From positions 1 to 7,076 of the forward strand of contig CAMLLA010000222.1 in assembly GCA_946480525.1 (NCBI GenBank): 7,076 nucleotides of DNA, given 5' to 3'. The notes below the pieces were generated by a model. That model worked only from the letters and a program-made list of their open reading frames with translations, ran no database searches and had not been told where the DNA came from. Below are positions 1 to 6,106 of the stretch, in pieces (the first letter of the stretch is position 1; the number at the start of each line of letters is the position of its first letter). The position numbers and the translations under genes were made by a program. The DNA comes from an uncultured Asticcacaulis sp. Lineage in GTDB: Bacteria > Pseudomonadota > Alphaproteobacteria > Caulobacterales > Caulobacteraceae.

Positions 1-908
1 CAAAGCCAGGCCCGCGCCTGCTGATCACCGCCGGCATCCACGGCGACGAACTGAACGGCATCGCCGTCATCCACACCCTGACAGAGACGATCAGGCCTGA
101 GGATCTGAGCGGCACCATCATCGCCATTCCGGGACTGAACACGCCGGGCCTGCTGCATTCGACGCGCTCGTTCAGCTCGGGCGTCATCGGTTCCAGCGGC
201 GGCGAGAACCTCAACCGCCTGATGCCTGACACCGCCCACCCGGGCGAGCCGACCGGCGGAGCCGCCAAGCGCTACGATCAGCGCATCTGGACGCAGCTGT
301 TCGTCGGCAATGCCGATTTGGCGGTCGATCTCCACACCCAGACCCGTGGCACCACCTATCCGGCTTACATCTTCGCGCAGACGGGCGAGGCGCGCAAAAT
401 GGCCGATGCCCTGAAACCCGACTTCATCAACATGGACCCTGGCATCGCCGGCGCCGTTGAGAACATGCTGAACGTCATCGACGTCCCGTCCGTGACCTAT
501 GAGCTGGGCGGCGGCGAGGTCTTCGATGGACCGCTGATCGACCGAGGCATTACGGGCCTGCGTAACCTTATGGTCGTGCGCGGCATGCTGAAGGGCAAGG
601 CCGAGGCACCCGGCAAGCCGTTTGTGGGCAACGCGGTGGAAAACGTGCTGTCGCCGGTTGGCGGCTGGGCACGCCTCAAGGTGAAGATCGGCGACGACGT
701 CAAGGAAGGCCAGCCCTTGTTCACGGTCCATAACCCGTTTGGCGAAGAACTGGCCACCGTGACGGCGCCCAGGGCCGCGAAGGTCCTGGCCCTGTCGCTC
801 GACCCACGCATGGAGCCCGGCGACTGGGCCGTGCGGCTGATCTGGTGGGACGATGCCCTGCCCTGCAAGGCCGACGGCTGCCCTCCGGGTCCGATCCCCG
901 AGGAATAA
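1..908 (+). CDS. AstE/AspA-family zinc hydrolase, probable beta-Asp-Arg dipeptide hydrolase (CphZ-like), 5' truncated
   Basis: The reading frame is open from base 3 to the TAA at 906-908, giving 301 visible codons; the N-terminus lies left of the window, so the ATG at 222 is internal. It is an M14-type succinylglutamate desuccinylase/aspartoacylase-fold enzyme. Visible zinc ligands are His and Glu of GIHGDELNG (codons 39-41 and 48-50) and His of DLHT (333-335). NLNR follows at about 210-221, and the likely general-base Glu lies in YELGGGE (501-503). A beta-rich C-terminal domain (about 600-850), with a biotinyl-like stretch GDDVKEGQPLF, is normal for the family. Relatives hydrolyse N-succinylglutamate, N-acylaspartate or, in CphZ/AotO, the beta-Asp-Arg dipeptide from cyanophycin. 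I favour CphZ because the gene faces a cyanophycinase/isoaspartyl-peptidase fusion; family membership is near certain, the substrate is inferred. Whether it is cytoplasmic or exported cannot be seen because the N-terminus is missing. Confidence 0.82.
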   Translation, partial: KPGPRLLITAGIHGDELNGIAVIHTLTETIRPEDLSGTIIAIPGLNTPGLLHSTRSFSSGVIGSSGGENLNRLMPDTAHPGEPTGGAAKRYDQRIWTQLFVGNADLAVDLHTQTRGTTYPAYIFAQTGEARKMADALKPDFINMDPGIAGAVENMLNVIDVPSVTYELGGGEVFDGPLIDRGITGLRNLMVVRGMLKGKAEAPGKPFVGNAVENVLSPVGGWARLKVKIGDDVKEGQPLFTVHNPFGEELATVTAPRAAKVLALSLDPRMEPGDWAVRLIWWDDALPCKADGCPPGPIPEE

Positions 909-910
909 TC

Positions 911-948
911 CGGGAGGGGCTGAGGCCTCTACTTCAGCTCTTCTCCCG
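911..948. terminator. Possible terminator hairpin between convergent genes
   Basis: CGGGAG (911-916) pairs with CTCCCG (943-948), and inside it GCTGA (919-923) pairs with TCAGC (934-938). Together they make an 11-pair helix with a small internal loop. It spans the 20-base gap between the two stop codons and the end of the leftward gene. Read leftward it is followed by ATTATT, a weak T-rich tract; read rightward it is followed by A residues, so any intrinsic termination should mainly serve the leftward transcript. Confidence 0.35.
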
Positions 949-2872
949 CAAAAATCCCGGTGCGCGGGGTCGGCGCATCCGAAGACACGGCGCCGCGATA
1001 CATGCCGAGATCGTTGATCGCAAAGACGGCTTTCCCATCCTTGTCCATGGCGATCAGCCCGCCGTCGCCGCCCAGAGCACCAACCGACATGATGGTATTA
1101 TAGGCGGCCTGGTCGATCGTTTCCTTGTTCCAGCGCACACGGTCGCAGACCTGGCGCGCGGCGCTGTCGCGGATGAAGTATTCGCCCGTGCCCGTCGCCG
1201 ACACTGCACAGTCGCCGTCACGCGCATAGGTGCCGGCGCCGATGACGGGTGAGTCGCCGATGCGGCCCCACTTCTTCCCAGTCAGCCCGCCGGTCGACGT
1301 CGCCACCGCCAGATGGCCGTCGGCATCGAGCGCCACGACACCGATCGTGCCATAGAGGTGCGACTGGTCGACACTGGCTAGATTCTTCGCCTTCCAGGCT
1401 TCGAAAGCCTTCTGACGCTCAGGCGTTATGAAGTAGGACGGATCGACCTGTTCAAGCCCCTGTTCGACCGAAAAGGCGTCCGCCCCCTCGCCCGCCAGAA
1501 ACACGTGACGCGTCTTTTCCATCACCTTGCGCGCCAGGCTGATCGGGTTTTTGGTCCGCGTCGTGCCGGCCACGGCGCCGGCCTTCTGCGTTCCGCCATC
1601 CATGATGGCGGCGTCGAGATAGGCCTTGCCGTCGGCGGCGATGACCGCGCCCTTGCCGGCGTTGAACAATGGATCGTCTTCCAGCACGCGCGCCGTGGCT
1701 TCGACGGCATCCAATGACGTGCCGCCCTTGGCCAGAACGGCCTGTCCGGATTCCAGCGCCTTGGTCAGCGAGGCGCGATACTGAGCCTCTTTCTCGGGCG
1801 GCATGTTTTCCCGTTCGATAACGCCCGCCCCGCCATGGACGGCCAGCGACCAGTGCATGCGCTGGGCTACCACGCCGTCCTTGACGTCGTAGGTACGGGT
1901 AAAGGCGGGATTGCCGACCTCAAGTGTTTTCACGTTGAAGGTCGAAGCCTTGCCGATACCGATGACCGAGACGCCGGTAAGGTTCAACGGCTTGCCGGGC
2001 GCAAGGTCGATCGGATCGCCACCCTGGACGAGCCACGCCTTGCCGTCCTTGTTAGTATGGACGCGGGCGGTCCCGTCGGCCTCGACCGTCACGGCGGCTT
2101 CTTCATCGATGCCGAGCCCCACCAGCGGCCTGGCGTAGCGCGCCGTCGGCGAGGCGCGAAGCTTGTTGGACTTCACGACGAAGGCAAACAGACGTCCCAA
2201 CCGGTCGCGCTCCGCGAAATGGCTGTCGGTGACGACCTGCGTCAGCAGCTCGAAATGCAGGAAGTTGTCGACCATGGTGACCGCCGGCCCCAGCGGGTCC
2301 TTAAGAGCTTCCGGCGACGTGACGCTGCCGTCATCCATGGCGCCGTAGGACCAACTGCCCTGGACAGCCAGACCGGCGCTGGTGCCGCCGAGCGGCTTGC
2401 CAGCTTCGACATGGGCGTCGATCGCCTCATTGAGCGGTGTGCCCTTCCACATACGGACATAGCGCGCCTGATCGCCCCCGGCCAGGAAGATGCCATCGGC
2501 CTTCTTCACCGCCTCCAGCAGTTTCGGATCGGACGCGGCCTTGCGGTCGGTGAACAGGAAGGTGCGCACGCTCGTCACACCCTTTACGCCATTGTAAAAC
2601 TCGTCCTGGGATTCCGTGGTGCCTGACGCGCGCAGCACCACCAGATGGCCATTGCCCGCATGATTGACGAACCAGCGAAAGGCGTCATAGGCCCAGTCGC
2701 CGCCGCCCGACATCAATAAGCCGCCCTTGACCTGCCCCGGTGTCGGCTTCGATTCGTCGCCGATGACGAAGGTCTTATAGCCCGGCCCGCCCGTCCAGAC
2801 CTTCGGTTTCGCCTGCGCGGAAACGGCTACGGCCAGCAAACACAGGGTAAGGGTCGCGATCAGACGGCGCAT
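929..2872 (-). CDS. Secreted cyanophycinase-isoaspartyl peptidase fusion (S51 + T2)
   Basis: This 647-residue two-domain hydrolase has a signal peptide, with likely cleavage after AQA at 19-21, so it should act outside the cytoplasm. Residues about 45-265 match cyanophycinase (CphB, peptidase S51): GGDQ at 132-135, nucleophile Ser165 in GGTSAG, and His218 in DSHFAERDRLGRL, keeping the arginines at 222, 224 and 227. Cyanophycinase releases beta-Asp-Arg dipeptides. After a beta-rich stretch, residues about 341-647 form an isoaspartyl peptidase/type III asparaginase: HGGAG at 346-350, FNAGKG at 403-408, autocleavage and catalytic Thr509 in GTIG, Thr527, Arg537, Asp540, then Thr560-Gly561. The spacing equals that of E. 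coli IaaA Thr179, Thr197, Arg207, Asp210, Thr230 and Gly231. This domain would split beta-Asp-Arg to Asp and Arg. The start fits the signal peptide and an AGGAG five bases upstream. Met339 at the junction has no ribosome site, so this is one polypeptide. It diverges from the receptor gene. Domain calls are strong; cyanophycin as substrate is inferred. Confidence 0.93.
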   Translation of the reverse strand: MRRLIATLTLCLLAVAVSAQAKPKVWTGGPGYKTFVIGDESKPTPGQVKGGLLMSGGGDWAYDAFRWFVNHAGNGHLVVLRASGTTESQDEFYNGVKGVTSVRTFLFTDRKAASDPKLLEAVKKADGIFLAGGDQARYVRMWKGTPLNEAIDAHVEAGKPLGGTSAGLAVQGSWSYGAMDDGSVTSPEALKDPLGPAVTMVDNFLHFELLTQVVTDSHFAERDRLGRLFAFVVKSNKLRASPTARYARPLVGLGIDEEAAVTVEADGTARVHTNKDGKAWLVQGGDPIDLAPGKPLNLTGVSVIGIGKASTFNVKTLEVGNPAFTRTYDVKDGVVAQRMHWSLAVHGGAGVIERENMPPEKEAQYRASLTKALESGQAVLAKGGTSLDAVEATARVLEDDPLFNAGKGAVIAADGKAYLDAAIMDGGTQKAGAVAGTTRTKNPISLARKVMEKTRHVFLAGEGADAFSVEQGLEQVDPSYFITPERQKAFEAWKAKNLASVDQSHLYGTIGVVALDADGHLAVATSTGGLTGKKWGRIGDSPVIGAGTYARDGDCAVSATGTGEYFIRDSAARQVCDRVRWNKETIDQAAYNTIMSVGALGGDGGLIAMDKDGKAVFAINDLGMYRGAVSSDAPTPRTGIFAGEELK

Positions 2873-2877
2873 TCGGG

Positions 2878-2882
2878 CTCCT
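2878..2882 (-). promoter_or_regulatory. Ribosome binding site of the fusion hydrolase
   Basis: On the minus strand the bases read AGGAG, five bases before the ATG at 2870-2872. This supports that ATG, which also begins a clean signal peptide. Confidence 0.75.
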
Positions 2883-2909
2883 ATGCGGTATGCAGGTGCA
2901 ACAAATTTA

Positions 2910-2922
2910 CGTCACCTTGACG
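2910..2922. promoter_or_regulatory. Perfect inverted repeat CGTCA-CCT-TGACG, candidate operator
   Basis: Five-base arms at 2910-2914 and 2918-2922 flank a 3-base spacer. The right arm overlaps TTGACG, the candidate rightward -35 element, and the site lies about 38 bases before the leftward start codon, so a bound dimer could affect both genes. Which protein binds it, if any, is unknown. Confidence 0.4.
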
Positions 2923-2960
2923 GAGAATTTATGACACGGCAACAAAATGATTGCGCGTAA

Positions 2961-2976
2961 GGGCAAAATGGTGCCC
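2961..2976 (+). repeat. Short inverted repeat GGGCA-N6-TGCCC
   Basis: Arms at 2961-2965 and 2972-2976 enclose a 6-base loop. It could be a small RNA hairpin in the receptor leader or a regulator half-site pair. Chance cannot be excluded for five-base arms. Confidence 0.3.
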
Positions 2977-2993
2977 GTTTCGGACAAGAAATT

Positions 2994-3038
2994 TCCAGAA
3001 TTAGTCCATTTTGAAACAAAGTCTTCCGGACTTCTGGA
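2994..3038 (+). promoter_or_regulatory. Structured leader upstream of the receptor gene, with alternative hairpins
   Basis: TCCAGA (2994-2999) pairs with TCTGGA (3033-3038), and AGTCC (3003-3007) with GGACT (3028-3032), giving an 11-pair stem with a 3-base bulge and a 20-base loop. A competing small hairpin, AAGTC (3019-3023) with GACTT (3029-3033) around TTCCG, uses the same right-hand bases, so the two folds exclude each other. The element ends 32 bases before the ribosome binding site. It could be an mRNA leader switch, an operator, or chance; I recognise no known riboswitch class. Confidence 0.35.
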
Positions 3039-3069
3039 TACCTCGCAGACGCAACAAAAATCTTTCCCC

Positions 3070-3073
3070 GGAG
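3070..3073 (+). promoter_or_regulatory. Ribosome binding site deciding the receptor start
   Basis: GGAG lies eight bases before the ATG at 3082. It favours that ATG over the in-frame upstream ATG at 2947, which would add 45 residues of non-receptor-like sequence ahead of the signal peptide. Confidence 0.7.
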
Positions 3074-3081
3074 ATTGGACC

Positions 3082-5874
3082 ATGCCGAACAACCGCCTTG
3101 CCAGATATTGCAAGCTGACCCTGCTTATGGGCTGTAGCCTGTACGGGCTTACAGCTACGGCAAGCCTGGCGCAAGACGCCGCGCCTGCGAACGAACCTGT
3201 GACTACGGAAGAAAACGGCGTGGTGACGATTCTCGGCTCGCGAATCCCGCGCGTCCGCAAGGAGGGCCCGGCGCCCGTCACCGTCATCACCTCCGAACAG
3301 ATCAGGGCCGGCGGCTATGCCAATGTGCCGGACGTGCTGAAGACCATCACCCAGAACGGCGGCGAAACCCAGGGCATGCAGTCGGGCAATGCCGCCGACT
3401 ATTCGCCGGGCGCGCAACAGGTCAACCTGCGCGGCCTGGGCCCCAACCATACGCTCGTGATGGTCAATGGCCGCCGCGTCGCCGACTATCCCATGCCCTA
3501 TAACGGCGACAGCAATTTCACCGATATCTCCAACATCCCGCTCGGCATGGTCGACGCCATAGAAGTCCTGAGCGGTTCGGCCTCGGCCATCTACGGTTCG
3601 GACGCCTTGGCCGGCGTCGTCAACTTCAAGCTCAAGCAGCGTGCCGACGGCACGACACTCGATTATCGTTACGGCTGGACCGAACAGGGCGGCGGCGCGT
3701 CGCACCGTTTCAATGCCTCGTCGGGCTTCGACTTCGGCAAGCTGCACGGCGTCTTCGGCGGCGAGCTGATGTTCCAGGACCCGGTCTACGGCTATCAGCG
3801 CAAGCGCCAGGATTCGACCGCCGACGCGCCCGATCCTGACTATCAGATGGGCGTGACCAACTGGCAGCGCGTCGATTATGACGTCTACGCCATCGACGCC
3901 ACCTCGGCCGATTGCGCGCGCACGGCCAGCACGAACGGCGGCACGACCTCGCTGCAGATCGATCCCTACTATGGCGACGGCGAAGACATCCTGGGCGCCT
4001 ACTGCGGATCGCAGACCGCCATCGGTTACAAGACCGTCGTTTCCGAACGCCAAAGCGCCAACTTCGTCGGGTCCTTCACCTATGACCTGAACGACGACAC
4101 CCACCTCTTCCTCGACGCCCAGGTCGGTGTCAGCAAGCTGAAGCTGCTCAAGCGTCCCCTGTCGTGGGGCTATCAGGACGAAACCGGTAACGACGTCGGC
4201 GACTTCTATAACGCCCATTCGTCGCGCGAGGACACCGACAACTGGTATCGCATCTTCACGCCGGAAGAGATGGGCGGGCTGGAACCGGCCATGCGCCGCG
4301 TCGAATCGACGACCTATACGATCACGCCCGGCATCCGCGGCACCTTCGGCGCCGACGGTAAGTGGAATTACGAAGCCGCCATCAGCGCCAGCGTCTACAA
4401 CGCCGAAGTCACCTTCCCGCTGATCAATGTCGAAAAGGCCAATGCGCTGTTCCTCGGGCCGCAGCTCGGCATGGATACCGACGACGCATATCTCGGCGAA
4501 GACGACGGCTACGGCCTGCCGGTGTTCAACGCCGACCCGACGCGTTTCTATACGCCGCTGACGCCGACCGAGTTCGCCTCGATCCAGGAAGACTCGGTCT
4601 ATAAGCCGCGCTCGTCGGTCGTCGAAGCCTCGCTGGAAATCGGCACGCGCGACCTGTTCCAGATGCCCGCAGGCCCCGTGGGCTTCAGCGCCATCATCGA
4701 GGCCGGCCGCCAGGACTATAACCAGGGCACCGACCCGAAGGCGACCTCACCCTACTATTTCAGCTGGGTGGACTTCACCGCCAAGGGCCACCGCACGCAT
4801 TCGGCCGCCGCCGTCGAATTCTCAGTACCCTTGCTGTCCACGCTGCAATCGAGCGTGGCCGCGCGCTACGACAGCTTCGATTATGCCGGCCACAGCGTTG
4901 GGGAAGCGACCTATAACCTGGGCCTTGAATACCGCCCGCTCGACACCCTGCTGTTCCGCGCCGCCTGGGGCACGGGCTTCCGCGCGCCGGATCTGAACTA
5001 CGTCTATCGCGGCACGGGCTTCGAAGAAGGCCGTGCGCCCGACTATTACCAGTGTATCCAGGACGGCGACTATCCGGACGACTGCGGCCGTGGCCCGCGC
5101 ATCCGCGTCCGCACCGGCGGCAATCTGGACCTCGAGCCGGAAACGTCCGAGTCCTTCAATACCGGCGTCGTCTGGGCGCCAAGCCGTGCCTTCGACATCA
5201 GCATCGACTACTTCAAGATCGACATGAAGGGCCAGGTCGAGGACCTGCTGGTTTCGAACCTGACGCGCACCGAAGGCGAATGCCGCGGCGGGCTCCAGGG
5301 CATCGATACGCCCACCTGCCAGGACGCCATCGCCCGCGTCACCCGCGACAGCGACGGCGACATCACCCAGGTCTTCGTCAGCCCGATCAACGTCTCGGAA
5401 GAAACCACATCCGGCATCGACCTGTCGGCCCACGCCCGCCTGGAAACGCCGATCGGCAAGCTAACCCTGACCGGCAGCTATACGCATGTGATCGACCACG
5501 ACTATGTGCGCTATGTCGGCGATCCGACGATCGACAAGCTGGCCAACGATTCCAGCTATTACATCCCGCGCGACAAGGCCTCGGTCAGCGCCAACCTGGT
5601 GTCGGGCGCGTGGACCCTCAACATCGACGGCAATCACCTGAGCCGCCTGCCGAACTACGATGAAAATGCGTGGGTCAAGCCCTACACCACCTATAACGGT
5701 TCGGTGCAGTACAAGGTCAATGACAAGGTCCGCATCTCCCTGGCCATTACCAACCTGTTCGACACCCGGCCGCCGGTCGATGAGACCTGGGTCAGCTATC
5801 CCTACTATAATTCCAGCTGGTACGACGGCCTCGGCCGCTCGGGCTTCCTGCAGGTGACGTACAAGCTTGACTGA
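3082..5874 (+). CDS. TonB-dependent outer-membrane receptor, probable importer of cyanophycin-derived or other peptides
   Basis: This 930-residue protein is an energy-coupled outer-membrane transporter. A signal peptide (1-30, likely cut after SLA) is followed by a TonB-box-like segment, GVVTILGSRIPR at 46-57. The plug domain runs from about 62 to 188 with VNLRGLGPNHTLVMVNGRR at 114-132 and EVLSGSASAIYGSDALAGVVNF at 161-182. The rest is a 22-strand-type barrel, with GTGFRAPDLNY at 630-640, the late-barrel NLDLEPETSESFNTG at 681-695, and TNLFDTRPP at 890-898 near the end. It ends YKLD rather than in an aromatic residue. Six cysteines remain after export and fall in near pairs (278/308, 658/668, 734/746), suggesting disulfides in surface loops. 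Several predicted loops are rich in Asp/Glu, for example 465-477. The gene diverges from the exported cyanophycinase fusion, so its ligand is plausibly the polymer, its fragments or beta-Asp-Arg. That is inference; receptor identity is certain, ligand is not. Confidence 0.95.
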   Translation: MPNNRLARYCKLTLLMGCSLYGLTATASLAQDAAPANEPVTTEENGVVTILGSRIPRVRKEGPAPVTVITSEQIRAGGYANVPDVLKTITQNGGETQGMQSGNAADYSPGAQQVNLRGLGPNHTLVMVNGRRVADYPMPYNGDSNFTDISNIPLGMVDAIEVLSGSASAIYGSDALAGVVNFKLKQRADGTTLDYRYGWTEQGGGASHRFNASSGFDFGKLHGVFGGELMFQDPVYGYQRKRQDSTADAPDPDYQMGVTNWQRVDYDVYAIDATSADCARTASTNGGTTSLQIDPYYGDGEDILGAYCGSQTAIGYKTVVSERQSANFVGSFTYDLNDDTHLFLDAQVGVSKLKLLKRPLSWGYQDETGNDVGDFYNAHSSREDTDNWYRIFTPEEMGGLEPAMRRVESTTYTITPGIRGTFGADGKWNYEAAISASVYNAEVTFPLINVEKANALFLGPQLGMDTDDAYLGEDDGYGLPVFNADPTRFYTPLTPTEFASIQEDSVYKPRSSVVEASLEIGTRDLFQMPAGPVGFSAIIEAGRQDYNQGTDPKATSPYYFSWVDFTAKGHRTHSAAAVEFSVPLLSTLQSSVAARYDSFDYAGHSVGEATYNLGLEYRPLDTLLFRAAWGTGFRAPDLNYVYRGTGFEEGRAPDYYQCIQDGDYPDDCGRGPRIRVRTGGNLDLEPETSESFNTGVVWAPSRAFDISIDYFKIDMKGQVEDLLVSNLTRTEGECRGGLQGIDTPTCQDAIARVTRDSDGDITQVFVSPINVSEETTSGIDLSAHARLETPIGKLTLTGSYTHVIDHDYVRYVGDPTIDKLANDSSYYIPRDKASVSANLVSGAWTLNIDGNHLSRLPNYDENAWVKPYTTYNGSVQYKVNDKVRISLAITNLFDTRPPVDETWVSYPYYNSSWYDGLGRSGFLQVTYKLD

Positions 5875-5895
5875 TCAGCGGCATAGCAAAAGACG

Positions 5896-5922
5896 AAAGG
5901 CCGGGGCGATCCCGGCCTTTTT
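5896..5922 (+). terminator. Intrinsic terminator of the receptor gene
   Basis: AAAGGCCGGG (5896-5905) and CCCGGCCTTT (5911-5920) form a perfect 10-pair stem with a 5-base loop, followed by TTCTTGTTT. It starts 21 bases after the receptor stop. On the minus strand it is followed by CGTCTTTTGC, so it may also stop transcripts arriving from the right. Confidence 0.9.
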
Positions 5923-6106
5923 CTTGTTTCAAACGAGTTTATAAGTCCGCAAGTGTTCATGCCCGTATTGTCAACTCCGAAGGGAAATATTCGGTTGGCT
6001 GAAACCTGAGTGGTCAGGAGCGCCCTTTCCCATTGACGGTGCGGCTCGACGTAATGGACGGCAAACACGCTGAGGTTCGAAGCCAGCGGCCTCGGGTCCG
6101 CCCAAC

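Larger units (their letters stand above)
2898..3058 (+). repeat. Three copies of GCAACAAA in the divergent promoter region
   Basis: Exact GCAACAAA occurs at 2898-2905, 2939-2946 and 3051-3058. A one-mismatch copy, GAAACAAA, is at 3013-3020. The first two are 41 bases apart, close to four helical turns. Direct repeats of this sort can be half-sites for a regulator such as an AraC-type protein, but the motif is short, A-rich and matches no operator I can name. Confidence 0.4.
2873..3081. promoter_or_regulatory. Divergent intergenic control region
   Basis: This 209-base, relatively AT-rich gap separates the leftward hydrolase from the rightward receptor and must hold both promoters. TTGACG at 2917-2922 is a good rightward -35 candidate, but the bases 17 further on (CAACAA) are a poor -10. 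Leftward, GTGACG (2915-2910 on the minus strand) is followed after 17 bases by CATACC, also a poor -10. I therefore assign no definite start sites. The gap carries three inverted repeats and a repeated octamer, listed separately, and shared regulation of the two genes is likely. The rightward reading frame is open back to an ATG at 2947, but that extension has no sequence typical of a receptor, and a signal peptide begins only at 3082. Confidence 0.6.

Noticed and set aside
1856..1858. Separate start for the isoaspartyl peptidase domain at Met339
   Set aside because: No Shine-Dalgarno-like bases precede it and the frame is continuous from the signal peptide.
1835..2626. 263-codon plus-strand open frame inside the fusion hydrolase gene
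   Set aside because: It is antisense to the conserved cyanophycinase domain, is rich in Arg/His/Gly/Asp, and has no domain signature.
2947..3081. 45-residue upstream extension of the receptor from the ATG at 2947
   Set aside because: It would bury the signal peptide, has no good ribosome site, and overlaps the region of inverted repeats; the ATG at 3082 has GGAG eight bases upstream.
3124..3135. Lipoprotein-like LLMGC in the receptor signal peptide
   Set aside because: Met at the -2 position is atypical, the preceding hydrophobic run is short, and a conventional cleavage site after SLA follows; receptors of this family are not usually lipoproteins.
3001..4218. 405-codon minus-strand open frame inside the receptor gene
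   Set aside because: It lies antisense to well-supported receptor sequence, has low-complexity Val/Ala/Gly/Asp/Arg composition typical of an antisense shadow in GC-rich DNA, and has no recognisable domain.
5805..6068. 87-codon minus-strand open frame across the receptor end and the spacer
   Set aside because: It runs through the strong terminator and the receptor coding end, with no domain and no clear ribosome site.
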